Assembly (NCBI GenBank): GCA_944326035.1
Contig: CALVCS010000004.1
Span: 114,068-178,067 of the forward strand
DNA: 64,000 nucleotides
Direction: 5' to 3'
Source of the DNA: an uncultured Alistipes sp.
GTDB lineage: Bacteria > Bacteroidota > Bacteroidia > Bacteroidales > Rikenellaceae
The notes under the pieces were generated by a model. The model had not been told where the DNA came from and searched no databases. It saw nothing but the letters and a program-made list of their open reading frames with translations. Numbering within the stretch: the stretch's first letter is position 1; each line of letters opens with the position of its first letter. Of the stretch, positions 39,341 through 47,973 are shown piece by piece. The position numbers and the translations under genes were made by a program.

Positions 39341-40091
39341 CATTACCGAAGCCTTGGCTTCACAGTCCATATTGTCCATCCAGCAATCGCTGGATGGACT
39401 TTCTTTTTGTGTCAGTCGTTTCGGCCAGCCGCTGTGGCTCCACCAAGAGAGCGGGAAAAGCCTGAAAGCGTGTATCTCTTCTCTCGTCCCGTTACAACAG
39501 CGATACCCGCGTCTACGTATCCTTGTCGACACGGATCAGGTTTGTCTACTTCCCGAAGCCTATTTCGAAGAGGAGGCGGCCCCCTTATTCATGCAAATCC
39601 ACGGATTTGCACCTATCCCCGAGACAGAACTCAAAATTATCCGCCGAAACGCCTTCGTAACGTTGCTGTATCTGTCCCGATCATTTGACCAGGAGCTCAC
39701 TGAACATTTTCCCCAAGCCACGATCGAATATCTCCACCCTGTATGGATAGGCATTCGACGAGCCTCCCGCGGAAGTTTCACGGATATTCACCTTACCCAG
39801 AATAGTGTCCACCTCGTGATTTGTCACGCAGGCACCCTCCATTATGCCGACACCTTGACCTGCCATACACCGGCCGATCTGCTCTATCTTCTGAGCGAAC
39901 TACAACGCGAAGAGGAGATTCAAAAATCGACGCTGATTTTTTCCGGACGAAACGCCGCTTTTTTCCAAAAACAGATCGCCCTCTATTATAAAAAGACATC
40001 GCTCGATCTTCCCATCTCTCCTAAGAAGGCCGGGTCGACCGATATTCCTTTTTTCGCCAATTTAATTCGCGCAGCTTATGAGAATTATTAG
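39318..40091 (+). CDS. DUF3822 family protein, possibly PilM/GspL-like
   Basis: A 257-residue soluble protein of a family found next to rsmD in Bacteroidota. Its pattern, an N-terminal LDGLSFCVSRFG strand pair and, after residue 150, TDIHLTQNSVHLVICHAG then LHYADTLTCHTPADLLYLLSEL, resembles the second subdomain of actin-like PilM and GspL proteins. No catalytic motif is evident. It overlaps the upstream membrane-protein gene by 23 bp and rsmD by 14 bp, so the three genes are tightly coupled. Confidence 0.78.
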   Translation: MKQVTGNNITEALASQSILSIQQSLDGLSFCVSRFGQPLWLHQESGKSLKACISSLVPLQQRYPRLRILVDTDQVCLLPEAYFEEEAAPLFMQIHGFAPIPETELKIIRRNAFVTLLYLSRSFDQELTEHFPQATIEYLHPVWIGIRRASRGSFTDIHLTQNSVHLVICHAGTLHYADTLTCHTPADLLYLLSELQREEEIQKSTLIFSGRNAAFFQKQIALYYKKTSLDLPISPKKAGSTDIPFFANLIRAAYENY

Positions 40092-40623
40092 CGGTATCTA
40101 TCGGGGTAGGGTGATTCACCCCCCTAAAAATCTACGAGCACGGCCAACCACCGATTTTGCCAAAGAAAACCTGTTCAATGTATTGGGCAATTTGATGGAG
40201 ATTGAAGGCGCCGATGTGCTGGATCTTTTTTCCGGTACCGGATCGATCAGCTATGAATGTGCTTCTCGCGGAGCGGCCTCCGTCGTTTCGGTCGAAATCA
40301 ATGCTGTCCATTTTCGGTTTATTCGACAAACGGCACAGGATTTTGGATTCCGGCAGATTTTCCCGATCAAAGCCAACGCCTTTCTCTATCTAAAAAGCGT
40401 GACCAAAACATTTGATCTGATCTTTGCCGATCCACCATATGATATCAATGGTAGCGAAGAGATCCCCAATTTAGTTTTTCAGCACCGTTTATTAAGGGAG
40501 GGGGGCATTTTGGTTTTCGAGCACTCCAAGAACATGGATGTCAGTCACCTACCTTACTTCTATGAACGTCGCACCTACGGAAGTGTCAACTTTTCGATTT
40601 TCCGAAACGGAGAAAATCTGTAA
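40078..40623 (+). CDS. rsmD: 16S rRNA (guanine966-N2)-methyltransferase
   Basis: A 181-residue SAM-dependent methyltransferase. MRIISGIYRGRVI at the start, RPTTDFAKENLFNVL, motif I VLDLFSGTGSISYE, and motif IV ADPPYD are all characteristic of RsmD. It methylates G966 of 16S rRNA in the small subunit. The start overlaps the end of the DUF3822 gene. Confidence 0.94.
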   Translation: MRIISGIYRGRVIHPPKNLRARPTTDFAKENLFNVLGNLMEIEGADVLDLFSGTGSISYECASRGAASVVSVEINAVHFRFIRQTAQDFGFRQIFPIKANAFLYLKSVTKTFDLIFADPPYDINGSEEIPNLVFQHRLLREGGILVFEHSKNMDVSHLPYFYERRTYGSVNFSIFRNGENL

Positions 40624-40650
40624 AAAAACATCATTGTTCGACCCGAAAAT

Positions 40651-40681
40651 TTTGGAGGATCAAAAAAAAGCCTTATATTTG
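40651..40681 (+). promoter_or_regulatory. Promoter of tRNA-Asp
   Basis: TTTG (40651-40654), 19-bp spacer, TATATTTG (40674-40681): a perfect consensus match, about 42 bp before the tRNA. Confidence 0.8.
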
Positions 40682-40722
40682 CACTGCAATCGGGAAAAAC
40701 CGGTTACAGGTTCTCAAAAAAC

Positions 40723-40796
40723 GGTGTGGTAGTTCAGCTGGTTAGAATGCCTGCCTGTCACGCAGGAGGTCGCGGGTTCGAGTCCCGTCCATACCG
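40723..40796 (+). tRNA. tRNA-Asp (anticodon GTC)
   Basis: A 74-nt cloverleaf: acceptor GGTGTGG with CCATACC, discriminator G, anticodon arm CCTGC-CTGTCAC-GCAGG with anticodon GTC, T loop TTCGAGT. CCA is not encoded. Confidence 0.96.
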
Positions 40797-40800
40797 CAAA

Positions 40801-40842
40801 CCCTCAGAATCAAGCAATTAGCTCATATTCTGAGGGTTTTTT
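40801..40842 (+). terminator. Terminator of tRNA-Asp
   Basis: CCCTCAGAAT / ATTCTGAGGG stem with a 16-base loop and T6, four bases after the tRNA. Confidence 0.85.
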
Positions 40843-41063
40843 ATTGGCTCTATCTAAAAGCTACGTTTTGCACGCTCTTTTACTCATCCTTGCATCACAC
40901 ACCGATATTTCGACTCCAACCGGTTCTATTTTCAGGCAAATTTTGTATCTTTATAACATTAGCAATCAATCGCCCAAAACTCGATTCGCATCGGGATCTA
41001 CACCGCATCGATTCGATGGTTCCTCGGAGAGTCCATTTATTATTAACCTTCTATACAACCGCT

Positions 41064-41801
41064 ATGACAAAAACTTGGATACGCAAAACTTTGGCTTGCC
41101 TGCTCGCCCTGTTCTTATCGACGCCCGTTATCATCGCCGGAGGCAAGAAAATTCTGTTCACCGGAGACTCCATTACCGACGGGAATTGGGGAGGGACCGA
41201 ACGCAGCCTAACCGACATGAATCATATCTATGGACACGGCTATATGTTCATCTGTGCCGCCCGCTACATGGCCGACTATCCGGGCGAAAACTATCAATTC
41301 TACAATCGGGGGCTCAGTGGCAATAAAGTGGTCGACCTCAAAAAAAGGTGGGAAAAAGATGCCTTAGAGATCGATCCGGATATTCTCACCATTCTGATCG
41401 GCGTCAATGACCTGAATTCGGTCTATAACCAAGGGGAAAATGCCGAAATGGATTTCGAACAATTCGAACGGGACTATCGCGATCTGCTCGAAAGTTCACG
41501 TCGCAAAAACCCCAATGTCAAAATCGTATTGTGTGAACCCTTTATCTTTCCGGTTGGCATTTGGCTCAAAAACTACCCGCACTGGCGTCAACAATGCGAT
41601 CAAATGGCCGAAGTAGTGCACAAACTGGCCCAGGAATATCACGCCGTATGGCTGCCGTTCCAGGATTTGTTCGATCAACTGGCCGAAGATCCTCAAACCC
41701 CTTCGTTGACCTATTGGATGTGGGACGGCATTCATCCCACGGCGGCTGGTCATGAAAAAATGGCCGAAATGTGGATCAAAGCAATGGGAGAACCGTTGTA
41801 A
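41064..41801 (+). CDS. Secreted SGNH/GDSL hydrolase
   Basis: A 245-residue protein with a signal peptide (to about IIAGG, residue 28). Block I FTGDSITDG holds the Ser nucleophile, block II has GLSGNK, block III GVNDLN and block V WDGIHPTAAGH the Asp and His. Such enzymes deacetylate xylan or other glycans, or hydrolyse lipids. The ATG at 41064 begins the signal peptide; a TATCTTTA box lies at 40946-40953. The open frame upstream has no signal features. Confidence 0.9.
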   Translation: MTKTWIRKTLACLLALFLSTPVIIAGGKKILFTGDSITDGNWGGTERSLTDMNHIYGHGYMFICAARYMADYPGENYQFYNRGLSGNKVVDLKKRWEKDALEIDPDILTILIGVNDLNSVYNQGENAEMDFEQFERDYRDLLESSRRKNPNVKIVLCEPFIFPVGIWLKNYPHWRQQCDQMAEVVHKLAQEYHAVWLPFQDLFDQLAEDPQTPSLTYWMWDGIHPTAAGHEKMAEMWIKAMGEPL

Positions 41802-41817
41802 GATATAACCACTCTAC

Positions 41818-41850
41818 AAAAACAGGAAGCCGTAAGCTTCCTGTTTTTGT
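41818..41850 (+). terminator. Terminator after the SGNH hydrolase gene
   Basis: AAAAACAGGAAGC / GCTTCCTGTTTTT stem with a CGTAA loop. Confidence 0.85.
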
Positions 41851-42036
41851 ATCCTCATACCCCCAAGATAGCGCCGCTACCAACCGTCCAATCCCTCCCT
41901 TCAGATTTTCCCACGCATTCATCGCATATCCATCTTCCCGAGCCCAAGCAACCTCTCATCAAGAAATTGAATAAAAATATTCAATTTTTTAACTTTTCTC
42001 GAGGTTTTCTCCTCAAAAATATTTTTCTTTGTAGAC

Positions 42037-43296
42037 ATGAAAGACAGCCTACGAGAAAAATTGGAAATTCTGGCCGAATCGGCTAAATATGACGTTTCAT
42101 GCGCCTCCAGCGGCACCACACGCAAACACAAAAACGGCCAAATCGGGAGTGCACACGGATGGGGCATCTGCCATAGTTTCACGGAAGACGGTCGGTGCGT
42201 CTCGCTTTTAAAGATCATGCTGACCAATTATTGTATTTATGATTGTGCCTATTGCATCAATCGACGCAGCAACGATCTTCGTCGGGCCACCTTCACCATT
42301 GCCGAACTGGTCGAATTGACCGTCGAATTCTATCGCCGCAACTACATCGAAGGACTGTTCCTGAGTTCAGGGGTCATTCGAAATCCCGACTACACCATGG
42401 AACGCTTGGTGCGAGTCGCCCGACAGCTGCGCGAAGTGGAACACTTCAATGGCTACCTCCATCTGAAAAGCATTCCCGGAGCCAGTCGCGAACTGGTTGC
42501 TAAAGCCGGACGTTATGCCGACCGCCTCAGCATCAATCTGGAAATCGCCAAAGAGGAGAACCTCAAACGTCTGGCACCCGAAAAGGATCATGCCAGCATC
42601 TTCCGACCCATGTCGTATATTTCCCAAGGCTTTCTCGAAAGTGCCGAGGATCGCCGACGTCTGCGACATGCTCCGCGTTTTGCCCCGGCCGGTCAAAGCA
42701 CGCAGATGATCGTCGGAGCCAGCGACGAAACCGATCGCGAGATTCTCACCCTTTCTTCGACACTGTATACCCGTCCGAGCATGAAGCGCGTCTACTACTC
42801 AGGCTATATCCCCATCAACGACTACGACCGACGCCTGCCTACACAACAACCCCCTTTAGCTCGGGAACATCGGCTCTATCAAGCCGATTGGTTGATGCGT
42901 TTCTACGGCTTTCGGTCGAACGAAATTGTCGATGAACGCTATCCGAATCTCGATCTGGAAATCGATCCCAAGCTCTCTTGGGCGCTGCGTCATCCCGAAT
43001 GTTTTCCCGTCGATATCAACCGGGCCGATTATGAGCTCATTCTGCGCGTACCGGGTATCGGCGTCAAATCCGCTCAGCTAATCGTCACCGCCCGTCGTTA
43101 TCACCGTGTCACAGCCTCCATGCTCCGCAAAATGGGCGTCGTCATGAAACGGGCACAATACTTCCTGCAATGTCTGGAACTCCCCGCCCTGGGAATCAAC
43201 GAATTGAATCCGCGCATTGTCCGCCAACGATTGATTACGCCCGCCCAACGTCGCCAATCACCCAATCAACTCACCCTCGTTTTCCCGAATGAATGA
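42037..43296 (+). CDS. Putative DNA modification/repair radical SAM protein
   Basis: A 419-residue protein matching the family named for DNA modification/repair radical SAM enzymes. The cluster motif is Cys66, Cys70, Cys73 (NYCIYDCAYC); EGLFLSSGVI and GYLHLKSIPG are in the barrel; a helix-hairpin-helix LRVPGIGVKSAQLIV near residue 340 suggests DNA binding. It overlaps the next gene by four bases (ATGA), and that gene is its constant partner in other genomes. The actual lesion or modification is not known. Confidence 0.92.
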   Translation: MKDSLREKLEILAESAKYDVSCASSGTTRKHKNGQIGSAHGWGICHSFTEDGRCVSLLKIMLTNYCIYDCAYCINRRSNDLRRATFTIAELVELTVEFYRRNYIEGLFLSSGVIRNPDYTMERLVRVARQLREVEHFNGYLHLKSIPGASRELVAKAGRYADRLSINLEIAKEENLKRLAPEKDHASIFRPMSYISQGFLESAEDRRRLRHAPRFAPAGQSTQMIVGASDETDREILTLSSTLYTRPSMKRVYYSGYIPINDYDRRLPTQQPPLAREHRLYQADWLMRFYGFRSNEIVDERYPNLDLEIDPKLSWALRHPECFPVDINRADYELILRVPGIGVKSAQLIVTARRYHRVTASMLRKMGVVMKRAQYFLQCLELPALGINELNPRIVRQRLITPAQRRQSPNQLTLVFPNE

Positions 43297-44093
43297 TGAA
43301 TCGTTTCTCGAATCCTACCCAAACAGCGGTTTTCCGCTATGACAAAACCTTCGAGGGGTTGCTCTGCGCCCTGTTCGATGCCTATGTACGCCATACGTTT
43401 CCTGAGCAGTTGATCGGACCGGAAGAGCCCATTCCTCTCTTTACGCAGCAGATTCATGAAGTGCTGACCCGAACCGAGGCCGCTGAGCGCGTCTGGAAAG
43501 GCTTGAAAAGAAAACTCGGAAGCAATGTTCGCCGCATGTTGGTCTTTGCCTGGTTATCGGAAGAGGAGGGGAGTGACACTTTACTCCTGCGTTATATGCG
43601 CAAAACGTTCGACACGCCGGCATCCATCATCGGCGTTTTTACCGACAGCGACGTCCTGCAAGTCAAAAAAATCGCCCAAAAAGTTGCCAAGGAGAAAGAA
43701 CGACTGATTCAATTCGTCCGTTTCCAAAAGGCCGGCGATGGCAGTTATTTTGCGCCGGTATCTCCTTTATACAATGTTCTGCCGTTAAGTCTCGGTTACT
43801 TTACGGATCGTTTTGCCGATCAACGCTGGTTATTGTACGACACCAAACGACGATACGGTTACTACTATGATTTAAAGCAGCCTCTCGAAGTCACCCTGGA
43901 AGAGGACGGACCTTTGCTCGAGGGGTGGTTATCGGATGACTTGTGTGCGGCCGACGAACACCTGTTTCAGGAGCGTTGGAAAAGTTATTTTCAGGCGGTG
44001 ACCATCCGCGAGCGACTCCACCCACAATTACATCGACAACTTATGCCTCGCCGCTTCTGGAAATACCTCCCGGAAAAGCAGTCTTACCAATAA
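43293..44093 (+). CDS. DUF4130 protein, partner of the radical SAM protein
   Basis: A 266-residue protein of the TIGR03915/DUF4130 type. FRYDKTFEGLLCALFDAY near the start and FVRFQKAGDGSYFAPVSP then NVLPLSLGYFTDRFADQRWLLYDTKRRYGYYYD in the centre are the hallmarks. Homologues are annotated as SAM-dependent DNA repair proteins or, when fused, joined to uracil-DNA glycosylase. It overlaps the radical SAM gene at ATGATG; the first ATG is used. Confidence 0.9.
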   Translation: MMNRFSNPTQTAVFRYDKTFEGLLCALFDAYVRHTFPEQLIGPEEPIPLFTQQIHEVLTRTEAAERVWKGLKRKLGSNVRRMLVFAWLSEEEGSDTLLLRYMRKTFDTPASIIGVFTDSDVLQVKKIAQKVAKEKERLIQFVRFQKAGDGSYFAPVSPLYNVLPLSLGYFTDRFADQRWLLYDTKRRYGYYYDLKQPLEVTLEEDGPLLEGWLSDDLCAADEHLFQERWKSYFQAVTIRERLHPQLHRQLMPRRFWKYLPEKQSYQ

Positions 44094-44162
44094 GACATAT
44101 ATAACTAGAAATTAAAACCTTAATACACATTACTTAAACAAGTACTTTTCATATTGGACTTC

Positions 44163-44207
44163 AATAAAAGAGTTCGGTCTTCGAATCGAGGACCGAACTC
44201 TTTTATT
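44163..44207. terminator. Bidirectional terminator between the DUF4130 and ACT genes
   Basis: AATAAAAGAGTTCGGTC with its complement, 11-base loop; lies between convergent genes. Confidence 0.85.
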
Positions 44208-44229
44208 GATTTAGGTTATATCACCTATC

Positions 44230-44652
44230 TTATTGTTTCAGAATACTTTTACTAATCAAACAACAGGGACAATGTTGCAAAATTTCGATGCAACGATCCA
44301 AGTCCGTCGGACGAATCACCACCCGTGCCGTATCCCCTTCGGAGAAGGCATACATATACTCGATAAAGACTTGTTCTTTAGCCAAACCATCCAACACTTC
44401 GGAGAGCGCTCCCGGCACATTGGCGCACGACAGGCAGACCACCTCCGTCACACTCACCCCGAAATGGGCCTCCCGAAGCACTTGTTCAGCCCGTTCCACA
44501 TCCGAAACGATCATGCGCAAAATACCGAAATCCGCGTTGTCGGCCAGACTGAATGCCGTCATATTAATCCCATGACGACCTAAGATCTGAGCCACCTCGT
44601 TGATCCGTCCTGTTTTGTTCTCCACAAATACGGAAAGCTGTTTTATTTTCAT
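44230..44652 (-). CDS. Tandem ACT-domain protein
   Basis: A 140-residue protein of two ACT domains (about 1-65 and 70-135): KQLSVFVENKTGRINEVAQILGRHGINM and a second LSCANVPGALSEVLDGLAKEQVFIEYMYAF. ACT domains bind amino acids and control enzymes or transcription. Placed 62 bp after the phenylacetate-CoA ligase gene at the end of the aromatic operon, it is likely a sensor of aromatic amino acids for the pathway; that role is an inference from context. Confidence 0.88.
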   Translation of the reverse strand: MKIKQLSVFVENKTGRINEVAQILGRHGINMTAFSLADNADFGILRMIVSDVERAEQVLREAHFGVSVTEVVCLSCANVPGALSEVLDGLAKEQVFIEYMYAFSEGDTARVVIRPTDLDRCIEILQHCPCCLISKSILKQ

Positions 44653-44714
44653 AGTGCTGCTACTTTAAAAGTTACCAACCTAATTTTTAAAGTGACCGGT
44701 CCAATGGGATCCAC

Positions 44715-46016
44715 CTACTGCAATACCCGTTTGTCGATCACCCGTTTGGCCTTACCTTCGCTGCGTTCAATGCTGTACGGTTCCACCAATTTGATATCGG
44801 CCTTGATTCCCAGAACACTCTGCAAACGTGCCGAAAGCTTTTGCCGAAGCGCCAACATCTTGCTGATCTCATCCGAATAGAAACCATCGCGCACTTCGAC
44901 ACGCACTTCCAAACTATCGAGATTCTGTACCCGATCAACGATCAACAAATAGTGGGGTTCGAACTCTTCCATTTCGAGAATCACGCTTTCGATCTGGGAG
45001 GGGAAGACATTGACGCCACGAATAATCAACATGTCGTCGCTACGTCCCACAATCCGACTCATCCGTACATTGGTTCGCCCACAACGACAAGGTTCATCCG
45101 TCAACGAACAGAGATCTTTCGTCCGATAACGCAACAACGGCATACCCTCTTTCGTCAAGGTTGTAAATACCAGTTCACCCTGTTCGCCGTAGGGGAGCGG
45201 TTCCAACGTTTCCGGCGAAATAATCTCCGGCAAGAAATGATCTTCGATGATATGGGATCCATCCTTGTATTCACACTCATGCGATACACCCGGCCCCATC
45301 ACCTCACTCAATCCGTAAATATTATACGCATTGACGCCCATTTTATGCTCGATCTCCCGACGCATGTTTTCGGTCCACGGTTCCGCCCCGAAAATACCCG
45401 TCTTCAAGCGAAACTCTTCGCGGGGAATTCCCGTTTTGGCCATCGCTTCCGCCAGATAGAGCGCGTAGGAGGGAGTGCAGGCAATGGCCGTAGCCCCGAA
45501 ATCATGAAGCAGTTTGATCTGTTTGGCCGTATTGCCACTCGACATGGGGATCACCGTTGCCCCTAAATATTCAACACCATAGTGCAGGCCCAATCCGCCG
45601 GTAAACAAGCCGTAGCCATAAGCCACCGAAAAGATATCGTTGCAATCGGTTCCGAAAGCGCTCAAACAGCGAGCCGTCATCTCGGCCCAGATGGCCAGGT
45701 CTCGCCGGGTATATCCGACCACCGTAGGTGACCCGGTCGTTCCCGAGGAGGCGTGCAAACGCACGATCTGCGACATCGGCACCGCAAACAACCCATACGG
45801 ATAGTTATCCCGCAAATCCTGTTTGGTCGTGAACGGCAACCGCACGATATCGTCTACGGAACGAATATCATCCGGCGTCACATCCATCTCCTGCATCTTA
45901 CGGCGATAAAACGGCGTATTATGATAGACTCTTTCCACGAGTTTATGCAACCGTTCGCCTTGCAGACGACGCATATCTTCGCGGCTCATACATTCTTTGG
46001 TGGGATTCCAGATCAT
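44715..46016 (-). CDS. paaK: Phenylacetate-CoA ligase
   Basis: A 433-residue adenylate-forming enzyme. LHASSGTTGSPTVVGYT is the AMP-binding P-loop, and YNIYGLSEVMGPGVSHEC and the C-terminal RMSRIVGRSDDMLIIRGVNVFPSQIE are PaaK motifs. It joins arylacetates to CoA, or in a fermenting cell may run backwards to make ATP from arylacetyl-CoA. It is the fourth enzyme of the operon. The ATG at 46016 (MIWNPTKE) fits homologues; an ATG two codons upstream is possible. Confidence 0.93.
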   Translation of the reverse strand: MIWNPTKECMSREDMRRLQGERLHKLVERVYHNTPFYRRKMQEMDVTPDDIRSVDDIVRLPFTTKQDLRDNYPYGLFAVPMSQIVRLHASSGTTGSPTVVGYTRRDLAIWAEMTARCLSAFGTDCNDIFSVAYGYGLFTGGLGLHYGVEYLGATVIPMSSGNTAKQIKLLHDFGATAIACTPSYALYLAEAMAKTGIPREEFRLKTGIFGAEPWTENMRREIEHKMGVNAYNIYGLSEVMGPGVSHECEYKDGSHIIEDHFLPEIISPETLEPLPYGEQGELVFTTLTKEGMPLLRYRTKDLCSLTDEPCRCGRTNVRMSRIVGRSDDMLIIRGVNVFPSQIESVILEMEEFEPHYLLIVDRVQNLDSLEVRVEVRDGFYSDEISKMLALRQKLSARLQSVLGIKADIKLVEPYSIERSEGKAKRVIDKRVLQ

Positions 46017-46049
46017 AGTCATCGATTTTTTGCTGGACGTCTTTGTCAG

Positions 46050-47381
46050 TTACTGTCCGTTCGTCGGTAAATGGTCTAAACGAAATGCCCGCAAACGGTC
46101 ATCCAACACCTCATACAGATCGTCGCTCATGCGGGAACAACAAGCCCGGATACCCTGTTGCTCGCTCCCGGTCGTCGACAAAGAGATGGAGCTGATCCCA
46201 TAATAAAGCAGTTCCCGCATCAACTCGCCGCAAGAGAGACCGTCATACCCGATCGTAAAGAAGAATCCGTCCGAAATAGCCCGGTCGATATCCTTATCAT
46301 ACACCACATGGAAACCATGCTTTTCAAAGAGCTCTTTCATGCGATGAGCACGACGGGCATATTCCGAGGTCACCTCCACGAAGTCGAAACGGCCTTCGGT
46401 GGCCGCATTCAGCATGGCAGCATAACCGAACTGAGTGGAGTGGGTGATTCCCGAGGTAATCATATAGAGGATCGATCCGATCAGGGTCGGTCCGAAAATA
46501 CCGGCACCGGCATATCGTTCGGCCAGGGCCGGGAACTGACGATGGAACAAGGCATCCGACACACACAGCAGGGCAGCCCGTTGTCCGGCATAGCTAAAGA
46601 TTTTCGAGGCCGAGAGCATCAAGATATAGTTGTCGGTATAGCGAGCGACCGTCGGGATATAGGGAGGCTCAAACGGCCGTCCGAAATAGGTACGGAAGTC
46701 CATGCCGAAATAGGCCAGGTCTTCCAGCACCACCACCCCGTAACGGGTGGCCAATTCCCCGATCACCTTCAGTTCCTCTTCCGTCAGAGAGATCCAGGCC
46801 GGGTTATTCGGGTTGGAATAGATGATTCCGGCGATATTTCCCTTTTTCAGATAGCTTTCCAATTTATCCCGCAGCTTATCTCCCCGGAAACGATAGATAT
46901 CGAACTGCTCGTGCGGGATTCCCAAAATCTTGAGTTGCGACTTTTGAATCGGAAACCCCGGGTCGATAAACAAAATGGTCGTTTTCTGCGGATCACACTG
47001 TGTACAAGCCACAAACGAACCGAACGAGCCGGCCACCGATCCCGTCACCGGAATGCAAGCTTCTGCCGAGACCTCCACATTCAAAAACGCCTTGACAAAA
47101 CGCGAACCCGCCTCCTTCAATTCGGGAATTCCTTCAGCGGCCGGATAAATCGCCGGGATATCGGTATCGAGCGCCCGTTTTTCGGCTTCGGTACCGATCC
47201 GACACGGTTCCAGCCCCGGAACCCCCTGATCCATCCGAATAAACGGAATACCGGTCAACTCCTCGAGTCGCGAAGCCAACAGCAACACCTGACCGATCGT
47301 CGCATGTTCCAGATCGGTGATTTTATATTCATCGACCACCCGGTCGATCAACTCCTGACTATATACTCGATTATTCTGCAT
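46050..47381 (-). CDS. Class I/II PLP aminotransferase (aromatic type)
   Basis: A 443-residue fold-type I aminotransferase. SNPNNPAWISLTEEEL, EDLAYFGMDF and the PLP lysine in LMLSASKIFSYAGQRAALL are visible, with a C-terminal Arg in the CCSRMSD segment. From its position between iorB and paaK it should make arylpyruvates from aromatic amino acids. Its start overlaps the end of iorB by 11 bases. Confidence 0.88.
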   Translation of the reverse strand: MQNNRVYSQELIDRVVDEYKITDLEHATIGQVLLLASRLEELTGIPFIRMDQGVPGLEPCRIGTEAEKRALDTDIPAIYPAAEGIPELKEAGSRFVKAFLNVEVSAEACIPVTGSVAGSFGSFVACTQCDPQKTTILFIDPGFPIQKSQLKILGIPHEQFDIYRFRGDKLRDKLESYLKKGNIAGIIYSNPNNPAWISLTEEELKVIGELATRYGVVVLEDLAYFGMDFRTYFGRPFEPPYIPTVARYTDNYILMLSASKIFSYAGQRAALLCVSDALFHRQFPALAERYAGAGIFGPTLIGSILYMITSGITHSTQFGYAAMLNAATEGRFDFVEVTSEYARRAHRMKELFEKHGFHVVYDKDIDRAISDGFFFTIGYDGLSCGELMRELLYYGISSISLSTTGSEQQGIRACCSRMSDDLYEVLDDRLRAFRLDHLPTNGQ

Positions 47382-47973
47382 GACCCGCCTTTTTTACCTG
47401 TTGCGTTCCGGCTTCCCGTCCGAGACGGAACGCCCGTACGTTCATATCCACGACATCCGCTCCTTTCGCTGCGAACAATCCGGCCACCGCTGCTTCCAAC
47501 AACTCGGCATCCAGTCCCAAAATGGCAGAGGCTGCCCCCAGCAACACCATATTCACCGCACGGGGCATACCGTTGTCTTTGGCCAGGGTGTCGGCATCGA
47601 CCAAAATCACATGCGGACGCCGACGTAAAACGTCCAACAGTTGAGCCTCATCCGGATAGTTAGGAATATTCACGAATGTCGCCGAATTGGTAACGATCCA
47701 ACCCTCCGGAGACAGATAGGGCAGATAGCGCAGCGCCTCCATGGGTTCCATCGCGATGATCGCATCGGTAGCGCCCTGCGGAATCAGGTCGGAATAGATC
47801 GGCTCGGAACTGAGTCGCAGGTTCGACTGCACATCGCCCCCGCGCTGACTCATGCCGTGCACTTCGGCCTGTTTCACATATAAGCCCTTGCGTAAAGCGG
47901 CCTCCCCGATAATAGCGGCAATGGAGAGAATGCCCTGACCTCCCACGCCTGACAGAATGATATCTCTTTTCAT
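47371..47973 (-). CDS. iorB: Indolepyruvate ferredoxin oxidoreductase, beta subunit
   Basis: A 200-residue gamma-domain subunit of 2-oxoacid:ferredoxin oxidoreductases: ILSGVGGQGILSIAAIIGEAAL, VKQAEVHGMSQRGGDVQSNLR and the NMVLLGAAS segment. With IorA it converts arylpyruvate and CoA to arylacetyl-CoA, CO2 and reduced ferredoxin. ATG overlaps the iorA stop (ATGA). Confidence 0.95.
   Translation of the reverse strand: MKRDIILSGVGGQGILSIAAIIGEAALRKGLYVKQAEVHGMSQRGGDVQSNLRLSSEPIYSDLIPQGATDAIIAMEPMEALRYLPYLSPEGWIVTNSATFVNIPNYPDEAQLLDVLRRRPHVILVDADTLAKDNGMPRAVNMVLLGAASAILGLDAELLEAAVAGLFAAKGADVVDMNVRAFRLGREAGTQQVKKAGHAE

Noticed and set aside
46158..47663. A 501-codon open frame on the plus strand across the aminotransferase and iorB genes
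   Set aside because: It is antisense to two well-supported genes, has no recognisable domain, and its composition reflects the codon use of the genes on the other strand.
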